DNA from: Gemmatimonadaceae bacterium
Lineage (GTDB): Bacteria > Gemmatimonadota > Gemmatimonadetes > Gemmatimonadales > Gemmatimonadaceae
DNA length: 5,373 nucleotides
Assembly: GCA_014378185.1 (NCBI GenBank)
Contig: JACMOE010000005.1
Location: forward strand, 1 to 5,373
Direction of reading: 5' to 3'
Each line of letters begins with the position of its first letter. Positions within the stretch are counted from its first letter, which is position 1. The notes under the pieces were generated by a model. That model did not search any database. It was not told the DNA's origin and saw nothing but the letters and a program-made list of their open reading frames with translations. The position numbers were made by a program, and so were the translations under genes. This document shows, in pieces, positions 1 to 5,373 of the stretch.

Positions 1-1037
1 CAGGTGCTCAGCAGGGACCAGTACTTCTCCTCGTCGCCCAGGATTCGGCCCGTGCCGCGCACCACACAGGTGAGGGGATCCTCGTCGACATGAATGGGTA
101 GCCCGGTCTCCTGGCTGAGCAGGAGGTCGTGTCCGCGAATGAGGGCGCCGCCGCCAGTCATCACGATGCCGCGGTCCACGATGTCACTGGCCAGCTCGGG
201 AGGCGTGATCTCCAGTGCGCGCCGCACCGCATCAACGATCTGCTGAATGGGCTCCTGCACCGCCTCGCGAATCTCGGTGGAGTGCACGCGCACCGTCTTG
301 GGAATGCCGCTCACGAGATCGCGCCCCTTCACTTCCATCTCGCGCTCGTCGCCGATGGGCGCCGCGCTGCCGATCTGGATCTTGATCTGCTCCGCCGTGG
401 GCTCGCCGATGAGCAGGTTGTAGTTCTTGCGCATGAACTGCACGATGGACATGTCCAGCTCGTCCCCGCCCGTGCGGATGGACGTGTCGCTCACGATACC
501 CGACAGCGCGATGACCGCGATTTCCGTGGTGCCGCCGCCGATGTCGATCACCATGTTGCCGGTGGGTGTCTCCACGGGGAGGCCCACGCCGATTGCCGCG
601 GCCATGGGCTCGGCCACCATGAACACTTCCTTCGCGCCCGCGCCGAGCGCGGAGTCGCGCACCGCGCGTCGCTCCACTTCAGTGATGCCGCTCGGTACGC
701 AGACGATCACGCGCGGCTTCACCTTGAAGACGTGGTTATCGATGATGAGCTTGAGGAAGTAGCGCAACATCTTCTCGGTCACGTCGAAGTCGGCGATGAC
801 GCCATCCTTCATGGGACGGACCGCGATCACGCCTTCCGGCGTGCGTCCGAGCATGCGCTTTGCTTCAAGCCCAACGCCCTTGATCTGCTTGGTCGCACGA
901 TCGATGGCGACGACGGAGGGCTCGTTGAGGACGATGCCCTCGCCCTTGACGTAGATGAGCGTATTGGCCGTGCCGAGGTCGACACCAATCGCGTTCGCGG
1001 GGAAGAGACTTCCCGACTTGAAGAAAGGCCAGCGCAT
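1..1037 (-). CDS. mreB: Rod shape-determining protein MreB, actin-like ATPase (3' end at window edge)
   Basis: MreB is a bacterial actin homologue. It polymerises on ATP into filaments under the inner membrane and guides the peptidoglycan elongation machinery (MreC, MreD, RodA, PBP2). The frame gives 345 complete codons. Residues 1-12 (MRWPFFKSGSLF) are hydrophobic and basic, resembling the N-terminal membrane-binding helix of Gram-negative MreB. The actin-fold ATP motifs are present: phosphate-1 GVDLGTANT (18-26), phosphate-2 DIGGGTTE (165-172) and the adenosine motif MTGGGALIRG (293-302). The interdomain segment VPSGVTEVERRAV (114-126) is also typical. The ATG at 1037 is chosen because the family N-terminus begins there; a TTG directly upstream and a stop at 1113-1115 limit alternatives. 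Only a weak GGA lies before it. The last two visible bases read TG, so the next codon may be TGA, which would give a normal-length protein. Identity is very secure; the exact C-terminus is not visible. Confidence 0.97.
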   Translation of the reverse strand, partial: MRWPFFKSGSLFPANAIGVDLGTANTLIYVKGEGIVLNEPSVVAIDRATKQIKGVGLEAKRMLGRTPEGVIAVRPMKDGVIADFDVTEKMLRYFLKLIIDNHVFKVKPRVIVCVPSGITEVERRAVRDSALGAGAKEVFMVAEPMAAAIGVGLPVETPTGNMVIDIGGGTTEIAVIALSGIVSDTSIRTGGDELDMSIVQFMRKNYNLLIGEPTAEQIKIQIGSAAPIGDEREMEVKGRDLVSGIPKTVRVHSTEIREAVQEPIQQIVDAVRRALEITPPELASDIVDRGIVMTGGGALIRGHDLLLSQETGLPIHVDEDPLTCVVRGTGRILGDEEKYWSLLST

Positions 1038-1109
1038 CAATCCAGGGTTGGGGCGCTCGCACCGCGTGCTGGGAACGAGTCTGCGTGTGACGGGGAGTGA
1101 AAGCGCCGA

Positions 1110-1138
1110 AAGTTAGCCCGCGTTGTGACGAGGGGCAA
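1110..1138 (-). promoter_or_regulatory. Candidate sigma70-type promoter for mreB
   Basis: On the minus strand, TTGCCC (1138-1133, four of six matches to TTGACA) is separated by 17 bases from TAACTT (1115-1110, three of six matches to TATAAT). This would start transcription near 1103 and leave a leader of about 65 bases before the mreB ATG. A promoter is expected here because a terminator lies upstream and mreB would otherwise lack one. The -10 match is poor, so the exact placement is tentative. Confidence 0.3.
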
Positions 1139-1186
1139 TCAGTCGGCTTTGCACAACTTACGCCGCGTCGCCCGTTCAAGAGGATA

Positions 1187-1202
1187 CGTGACGGGCGTCA
1201 CG
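1187..1202. promoter_or_regulatory. 16-base dyad, possible operator upstream of mreB
   Basis: CGTGACG and CGTCACG form a perfect 7-base inverted repeat around a central GG. It lies between the ald terminator and the candidate mreB promoter, about 50 bases upstream of the proposed -35 box. Short symmetric sites of this kind are typical of dimeric regulators, but no specific protein can be named. It could equally be a second small hairpin following the terminator, or chance in GC-rich DNA. Confidence 0.3.
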
Positions 1203-1214
1203 GTGAAATACCGC

Positions 1215-1245
1215 AAAAGGCACACCGGACAGTGTCCGGTGTGCC
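1215..1245 (-). terminator. Intrinsic (Rho-independent) terminator of ald
   Basis: GGCACACCGGAC (1219-1230) and GTCCGGTGTGCC (1234-1245) are perfect 12-base complementary arms around a 3-base loop. Read on the minus strand, the GC-rich stem is followed at once by TTTT (1218-1215) and then GCGG. On the plus strand no T run follows, so the signal points in the direction of ald. It begins 62 bases after the ald stop and separates ald from mreB. Confidence 0.88.
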
Positions 1246-1307
1246 CCTGTCGTCCTCGGCAAAAACCGTGTCGTTCCGACCGCGGCGAAGGACGTGCGGC
1301 TCGTTAC

Positions 1308-2423
1308 TCAGGCCAGGAACTGCGCCGGCGGGTGATACTCCATGCCGAACGCCTCGGCGACCCCCTCATACGTGACCTTGCCCTGCGCCACGTTGAGCCC
1401 CTTGAGCAACGCGGGGTTTTCAGTGAGCGCGCGCCGCCAGCCCTTGTTCGCCAGTTGCATCGCGTACGGAAGCGTTGCATTGGTGAGCGCCAGCGTGGAG
1501 GTGCGCGGCACGCCGCCCGGCATGTTCGCCACACCGTAATGGATGACGCCATCCACCACGTAGGTGGGGTTCTCGTGCGTGGTCGCGTGAATCGTCTCCA
1601 CGCAGCCACCCTGGTCGATGGCGACATCCACGATCACCGAACCCGGCTGCATCGTCGCCAGATCCTCCTTGCGGACCAGGCGGGGCGCCTTGGCTCCCGG
1701 AATGAGCACGCCGCCCACCACGAGGTCGGCCGTCCTGATCTGCTCGACGATGTTGTGCCGGTTGGAATAGATCAACTGCACGTTGGCCGGCATCACGTCA
1801 CTGAGATAGCGCAGGCGCTCCAGCGAGATGTCGAGGATCACGACCTTGGCACCCATGCCCGCGGCCATCTTGGCCGCGTTGATGCCCACGATGCCGCCAC
1901 CCAGGATGACCACCTTGGCCGGTGCCACGCCGGGAACGCCGCCCAACAGAACGCCTCGCCCGCCGTACAGCTTCTCGAGGTACTTGGCACCCTCCTGCAC
2001 CGCCATCCGGCCGGCCACTTCCGACATGGGCGTCAACAGCGGCAGCTCGCGCGACGGCAACTCCACGGTCTCGTACGCCACACAAACGGCGCCGCTCGCC
2101 ATATGCGCCCTGGTGAGCGCCTCGTCGGCAGCAAAGTGAAAATACGTGAAGATGAGCTGGTCCTTCCGCATGTGCGGCCACTCGACCTTGATCGGCTCCT
2201 TCACCTTCATGATCATGTCGCTCTCCTTCCACACCGTCGCCGCATCAGGCGCGATCGTGGCGCCCACCGACGTGTAATCCTCGTCGGTGAAACCGCTGCC
2301 AAAACCGCCACCGGTCTCGATGAGTACCGAGTGGCCAGCGGCCACCAGGGATTCGGCGCCGGCGGGCACGAGGGCGATGCGGTTCTCGTTGGTCTTTATT
2401 TCTTTCGGAACGCCGATTTTCAT
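1308..2423 (-). CDS. ald: Alanine dehydrogenase (NAD+)
   Basis: This enzyme catalyses reversible oxidative deamination of L-alanine to pyruvate, ammonium and NADH in the cytoplasm. It serves alanine use as a carbon or nitrogen source or, in reverse, ammonium assimilation and NADH reoxidation. The product is 371 residues, the usual length for the family. The N-terminus MKIGVPKEIKTNENRIAL is characteristic. Residues known to act in the Mycobacterium tuberculosis enzyme fall at the same numbers here: Arg15 and Lys75 (substrate binding), His96 and Asp270 (catalysis). The nucleotide-binding loop GGGIVG is at 175-180, with the ribose-binding Asp at 198. The ATG at 2423 is preferred; the open frame extends 15 codons upstream to a TTG at 2468, but that extension has no family counterpart. 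No clear Shine-Dalgarno sequence precedes the ATG. The gene follows the M16 peptidase in the same direction after 150 bases containing a large inverted repeat, and ends before a strong terminator. The family also includes the membrane transhydrogenase alpha subunit, but length and residues fit Ald. Confidence 0.97.
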   Translation of the reverse strand: MKIGVPKEIKTNENRIALVPAGAESLVAAGHSVLIETGGGFGSGFTDEDYTSVGATIAPDAATVWKESDMIMKVKEPIKVEWPHMRKDQLIFTYFHFAADEALTRAHMASGAVCVAYETVELPSRELPLLTPMSEVAGRMAVQEGAKYLEKLYGGRGVLLGGVPGVAPAKVVILGGGIVGINAAKMAAGMGAKVVILDISLERLRYLSDVMPANVQLIYSNRHNIVEQIRTADLVVGGVLIPGAKAPRLVRKEDLATMQPGSVIVDVAIDQGGCVETIHATTHENPTYVVDGVIHYGVANMPGGVPRTSTLALTNATLPYAMQLANKGWRRALTENPALLKGLNVAQGKVTYEGVAEAFGMEYHPPAQFLA

Positions 2424-2475
2424 GGGGCGGACTTGGGTTTCGTGTGAATTTGGCGAGGGAACGGACAAACTCGTG

Positions 2476-2552
2476 TGTCGTCCTGAGCGGAGCGAAGGAC
2501 CTGATTGCAGGGGTCAGACAAAAACAGGTCCTTCGCGGCGCTCAGGACGACA
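2476..2552. repeat. 28-base-arm inverted repeat between M16 gene and ald
   Basis: Arms 2476-2503 and 2525-2552 are complementary at 26 of 28 positions. The two mismatches are adjacent in the middle (2490 and 2491 against 2538 and 2537), and the loop is 21 bases (2504-2524). The arm core TCCTGAGCGGAGCGAAGGA is itself loosely palindromic. In RNA it would form a long hairpin. On the minus strand it is not followed by a T run, so it is not a standard intrinsic terminator. The core resembles dispersed intergenic palindromes that I recall in genomes of Acidobacteria, Chloroflexi and Gemmatimonadota; that family link is from memory, while the structure is read directly. Confidence 0.88.
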
Positions 2553-2573
2553 AATATAGCGCAATCCTGGAGA

Positions 2574-3839
2574 CTAGAACTCATCCCCCGGGCCGAGCGA
2601 CACAACCGTCTGCCGCTCGGGCCCGAAGAAGTCCCGCGCCACCTCGGCGATCTGCTCTTCAGTGACCGCATCGACGAGCGCGAGCATCTCGTCGAGCGTG
2701 CGGTAGGGCTCGCCGTACAACTCCACGCCCGCACACCGATACATGCGCGCGCTCACGCTCTCCAGCGACAGCGTGATCTGTCCCTTGAGCTGACTCTTGC
2801 CCATCGCAAGCTCGTCCGCCGGCAGACCGTGCGTCGCGACAGACGCGAGCTCGGCGTCGATGGCGTCCAGCGCCTCCCGCGCGGTGTCGGGGCCCGTGCC
2901 GACATACACACCGTGCATGCCCGCATCCGCCTGAAATGACTGGAACGTGTAGACGGCATAGGCCAGGCCGAGCTCCTCCCGCACACGCTGGAACATCCGC
3001 GAGCTCATGCCACCACCCAGCAGCACGCTGAGCAGCACGAGCGCGTGCCGTCGCGGGTCGCCGTGCGGCACCGTCGCGCTGCCGACGACGATGTGCGTTT
3101 GCGCACCATCCCGCTTCACGTGCTTGCGGAGCGGCGGCAGGGGTGCCGCGGCAGGCACGACCAATCTCGATGGATCACCTGGGCGATCCACAGTCCATCC
3201 GGTACGCTCGAGTGACGCCAGGAGCGCGTCGTGCTCCACGTTGCCCGACGCCGCCACGATCAGCTGCGACGGGTGGTAGGCGCGGGCGTGCAGCGCGCGG
3301 AGATCGTCCACCCCGAGTGCCGACACGGAATCGCGCGTCCCGAGGATGGAGTAACCGTACGGATGCGTGCCCCACAGCGCCTCGTTGTGGAGGTCGTACA
3401 CGAGGTCGGCCGGCGTGTCGTCCACCATGGCGATCTCCTCGAGCACCACCTTTCGCTCGAGGTCGAGGTCCTTCTTGCTCAGCAGGGGCGAGAACACGAA
3501 GTCGCCAATGACGTCAGCGGCGATGTCGAGGTGCTCGTCGAGCACGCGGGCCTGATACACGGTGTGCTCGCGCGACGTATACGCGTCGAGCGACCCACCC
3601 AGCGCCTCGAGCTCGAGCGCGATCTGCTTGGCGGACCGCCGTGCGGTGCCCTTGAAGACCATGTGCTCCAGCAGATGGGAGACGCCCATCTTGTCGCGTG
3701 ACTCGTGGAGCGACGCGGCGCGAATCCATGCCCCGAACGCGACCGACCGCACACCCGGCATACGCTCCGAGAGTACGGTCAGTCCATTGGGGAGCACGGT
3801 CCGGCGGAATCCATCCGCCGGCGTGTCACCGGAGCCCAC
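2574..3839 (-). CDS. M16 family zinc metallopeptidase (MPP-beta/processing-protease-like)
   Basis: This is a 421-residue peptidase of the M16B type, related to the mitochondrial processing peptidase beta subunit and to the bacterial proteases often encoded beside pnp. The inverted zinc motif HLLEH (His55, Glu58, His59) sits in GVSHLLEHMVFKGT. The third zinc ligand is expected at Glu135, in VVLEEI, 76 residues after His59 as usual. The second, non-catalytic half carries SSRMFQRVREELGLAYAVY (279-297), including the Arg/Tyr region associated with substrate binding. Length and two-domain layout match single-polypeptide bacterial homologues that act as dimers. No signal peptide or membrane segment is seen, so a cytoplasmic location is inferred; the natural substrate is unknown. 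The start is GTG at 3839, sharing one base with the pnp stop (TAGTG). A GGAGG at 3855-3859 lies 15 bases upstream, rather far, so coupling to pnp translation is likely. The stop is TAG at 2574-2576, with no terminator directly after it. Confidence 0.95.
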   Translation of the reverse strand: MGSGDTPADGFRRTVLPNGLTVLSERMPGVRSVAFGAWIRAASLHESRDKMGVSHLLEHMVFKGTARRSAKQIALELEALGGSLDAYTSREHTVYQARVLDEHLDIAADVIGDFVFSPLLSKKDLDLERKVVLEEIAMVDDTPADLVYDLHNEALWGTHPYGYSILGTRDSVSALGVDDLRALHARAYHPSQLIVAASGNVEHDALLASLERTGWTVDRPGDPSRLVVPAAAPLPPLRKHVKRDGAQTHIVVGSATVPHGDPRRHALVLLSVLLGGGMSSRMFQRVREELGLAYAVYTFQSFQADAGMHGVYVGTGPDTAREALDAIDAELASVATHGLPADELAMGKSQLKGQITLSLESVSARMYRCAGVELYGEPYRTLDEMLALVDAVTEEQIAEVARDFFGPERQTVVSLGPGDEF

Positions 3840-5373
3840 TAGCGGCGGCTGCGGCCTCCACCGCCACCGCTCCGCGGACGATCTTCGCGCGGCGGACGAT
3901 CACCTTCCGGACGCGGCGGACGTGCCTCTTCTTCCGGCATGCCTTCCGGACGCTCCTGGAGCGCCTTGATGGACAAGCGCAGGCGTCCACGCTCGTCGCG
4001 GTCCAGCAGCTTCACGGTCACGCGGTCGCCCTTGTTGACCACGTCTTCCGTCTTGTCGGTGCGGCCCCACTTGAGTTCCGATATGTGCACCAGGCCTTCC
4101 GTGCCCGGCATGATCTCGACGAACGCGCCGAAAGCCGTGGTCGTCTTGACCGTGCCTTCGTACGTGGCGCCAATTTCCGGCTCGGCCGTGATGGCCTGCA
4201 CCATCTGGCGCGCGCGCTGCATCGCTTCGCCGCCAACGGCAGCGATGGTGACGAGACCCGTGTCGTCCACCGACAGCTCGGCACCCGTTTCGTCCTGGAT
4301 GCCACGGATGGTCTTGCCCTTGGGTCCGATGAGGTCGCCGATCTTCTCGGGGTTGATCATCATCGTGACGATGCGCGGCGCGTAGGCGCTCAGCTCTTCA
4401 CGGGGCGCTGCCAGCGCCTTGTTCATCTCGGCGAGGATGTGCAGGCGGCCTTCCTTGGCCTGTGCCAACGCTTCCTTCATGATCTGGAGGTCGAGCCCCT
4501 CGATCTTGATGTCCATCTGGATGGACGTGATGCCGGTCGCGGTGCCCGCGACCTTGAAGTCCATGTCGCCGAGGTGATCCTCGGTGCCAAGGATGTCGGT
4601 AAGGATCGCGTACTTCTTGCCTTCCTTGATCAGGCCCATCGCGACGCCAGCCACCGCGCCGCGGATCGGCACGCCGGCATCCATCATTGCGAGGGAGCCA
4701 CCGCAAACGGACGCCATCGAGCTCGAGCCGTTGGACTCGAGAATCTCGGAGACGATGCGCAGCGTGTACGGGAAATCGGCGAAGTCCGGCAGCACGCCCT
4801 GCAGCGCACGCTCGGCCAGGTTGCCATGTCCGATCTCGCGGCGCGACGTACCGCGCATCGGGCGGACTTCACCCGTGGAGAACGGGGGGAAGTTGTAATG
4901 CAGCATGAACGACTTCGTCGTCTCGCTGGGCGAGTCGATGGTGTCGAGGCGCTGGACGTCGTTCGCGGTGCCGAGCGTCACGGCGACGAGCGCCTGCGTC
5001 TGGCCACGCGTGAAGAGCGACGAGCCGTGCGCACGCGGCAGCAGGCCGGAGTCGATGCTGATGGGGCGGACTTCATTGCTCGCTCGGCCATCGACGCGCT
5101 TCTTGGTGGTGAGCACCTGCGAGCGCATGGCGTTGTACTCGAGGTCGCCGAGGATGTTCTTGATTTCCTTGGCATTGTCGGGCAGATCGGCGGCGAACGA
5201 TTCGGCGACTTCCTTCTTCACCGCCTCGACTGCCTGGACACGCGTCTGCTTGTCCTTCTGGTTGAGCGCGGCGGAGATCTTGTCGTCGGCCGCAGCCTTC
5301 ACCTTGTCGAGGAGGCCAGCCGTTGTGGCGGCCTTGTCCCACTTGAGCTTCTCGACCTTGTCGGCGGCCTTGG
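3839..5373 (-). CDS. pnp: Polynucleotide phosphorylase (PNPase), 5' end outside window
   Basis: PNPase degrades RNA 3' to 5' using phosphate, releasing nucleoside diphosphates, and can also add tails; it forms a trimer and often joins the RNA degradosome. The visible 510 codons lack only the N-terminal RNase PH domain of a protein usually near 700 residues. In visible-residue numbering, the all-helical linker fills about 1-90, with many Lys and Ala. The second RNase PH domain (about 91-300) has FTRGQTQALV (120-129), the phosphate-binding SSSMASVCGGSLAMMDAG (216-233) and GDMDFKVAGT (268-277), whose Asp269 and Asp271 match the catalytic acids. A KH domain (about 338-385) has the loop GPKG (349-352). 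An S1 domain spans about 401-470, with FGAFVEIMPGTEGLVHISEL. The last 37 residues are a disordered Pro/Arg/Glu then Gly/Arg tail ending GGGGGRSRR. The frame stays open through 5371; the GTG at 5302 is internal, not the start. The TAG stop overlaps the M16 gene start. Confidence 0.98.
   Translation of the reverse strand, partial: KAADKVEKLKWDKAATTAGLLDKVKAAADDKISAALNQKDKQTRVQAVEAVKKEVAESFAADLPDNAKEIKNILGDLEYNAMRSQVLTTKKRVDGRASNEVRPISIDSGLLPRAHGSSLFTRGQTQALVAVTLGTANDVQRLDTIDSPSETTKSFMLHYNFPPFSTGEVRPMRGTSRREIGHGNLAERALQGVLPDFADFPYTLRIVSEILESNGSSSMASVCGGSLAMMDAGVPIRGAVAGVAMGLIKEGKKYAILTDILGTEDHLGDMDFKVAGTATGITSIQMDIKIEGLDLQIMKEALAQAKEGRLHILAEMNKALAAPREELSAYAPRIVTMMINPEKIGDLIGPKGKTIRGIQDETGAELSVDDTGLVTIAAVGGEAMQRARQMVQAITAEPEIGATYEGTVKTTTAFGAFVEIMPGTEGLVHISELKWGRTDKTEDVVNKGDRVTVKLLDRDERGRLRLSIKALQERPEGMPEEEARPPRPEGDRPPREDRPRSGGGGGRSRR

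Noticed and set aside
129..1100. Long plus-strand open frame of 323 codons, rich in His, Asp, Arg and Ala.
   Set aside because: It lies antisense to mreB, which has every actin-fold motif. Its composition is that expected from the complement of a GC-rich gene, and it shows no recognisable domain.
1125..2447. Long plus-strand open frame of 440 codons opposite ald.
   Set aside because: It spans the ald terminator and the complement of ald, has a His/Arg/Asp-rich shadow composition and no known motif. ald on the other strand is unambiguous.
2424..2468. TTG start 15 codons upstream giving an N-terminally extended Ald (386 residues).
   Set aside because: The family N-terminus begins at MKIGVPKEIK (ATG at 2423). 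From that start, residue numbers of the catalytic positions match the M. tuberculosis enzyme exactly, and the extension is non-homologous in character.
2476..2552. The large inverted repeat as a Rho-independent terminator for the pnp-M16 unit.
   Set aside because: On the minus strand the stem is followed by CACGAGTTTGTCC rather than a T run, the loop is 21 bases, and the stem is longer than usual. It is better treated as a repeat element with possible RNA effects.
2553..2558. TATATT on the minus strand as a -10 box for ald.
   Set aside because: It matches five of six -10 bases, but no acceptable -35 box is found 16-18 bases upstream. The start point would lie inside the first arm of the hairpin, giving a highly structured leader, so support is too weak to list as a promoter.
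2444..2665. Small open frames on both strands across the inverted repeat, with peptides such as LSGAKDL and LRSAQDD.
   Set aside because: They are translations of the palindromic repeat and the end of the M16 gene. Similar spurious peptides recur wherever this kind of repeat occurs.
5300..5302. GTG at 5302 as the start of a short PNPase.
   Set aside because: The same frame stays open to the right edge and encodes further helical-linker sequence, so the GTG is an internal valine codon.

Overview
The window holds four protein-coding genes, all on the minus strand and in this transcription order (right to left): pnp (polynucleotide phosphorylase, cut at its 5' end by the right edge), an M16 zinc metallopeptidase, ald (alanine dehydrogenase) and mreB (actin-like cell-shape protein, cut at or just before its stop by the left edge). 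Coding density is high and every gene looks intact inside the window. I see no rRNA, tRNA, CRISPR array, transposase, phage gene or defence gene. This is ordinary chromosomal housekeeping DNA, and I do not see a convincing undescribed system.

Organism: a GC-rich bacterium (GC judged by eye). Many long open frames on the opposite strand are by-products of GC-rich third codon positions. The PNPase followed by an M16 peptidase, the alanine dehydrogenase with the classical 371-residue layout, and a palindromic repeat of the CCTGAGCG/GCGAAGGA type suggest a free-living soil or water bacterium. Gemmatimonadota is my best guess, with only moderate to low confidence because it rests on remembered gene order and protein style, not on a search.

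Layout: positions 3839-5373 are the C-terminal 510 codons of pnp (end of the helical linker, second RNase PH domain, KH, S1, then an Arg/Gly/Pro-rich tail). Its TAG stop overlaps by one base the GTG start of the M16 peptidase (2574-3839), so these two form a tight, probably translationally coupled unit. A 150-base gap follows, carrying a 28-base-arm near-perfect inverted repeat (2476-2552), and then ald (2423 down to 1308). Downstream of ald is a clear intrinsic terminator (1215-1245: perfect 12-bp stem, 3-base loop, T run on the minus strand). The rest of the 270-base gap before mreB holds a 16-base dyad (1187-1202) and a weak promoter candidate (1110-1138). mreB runs from 1037 to the left edge.

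Functionally, pnp and the peptidase belong to RNA and protein turnover. ald links alanine to pyruvate, ammonium and NADH. mreB starts a separate transcription unit for cell-wall growth and rod shape, and in most bacteria heads mreB-mreC-mreD, which would lie beyond the left edge.
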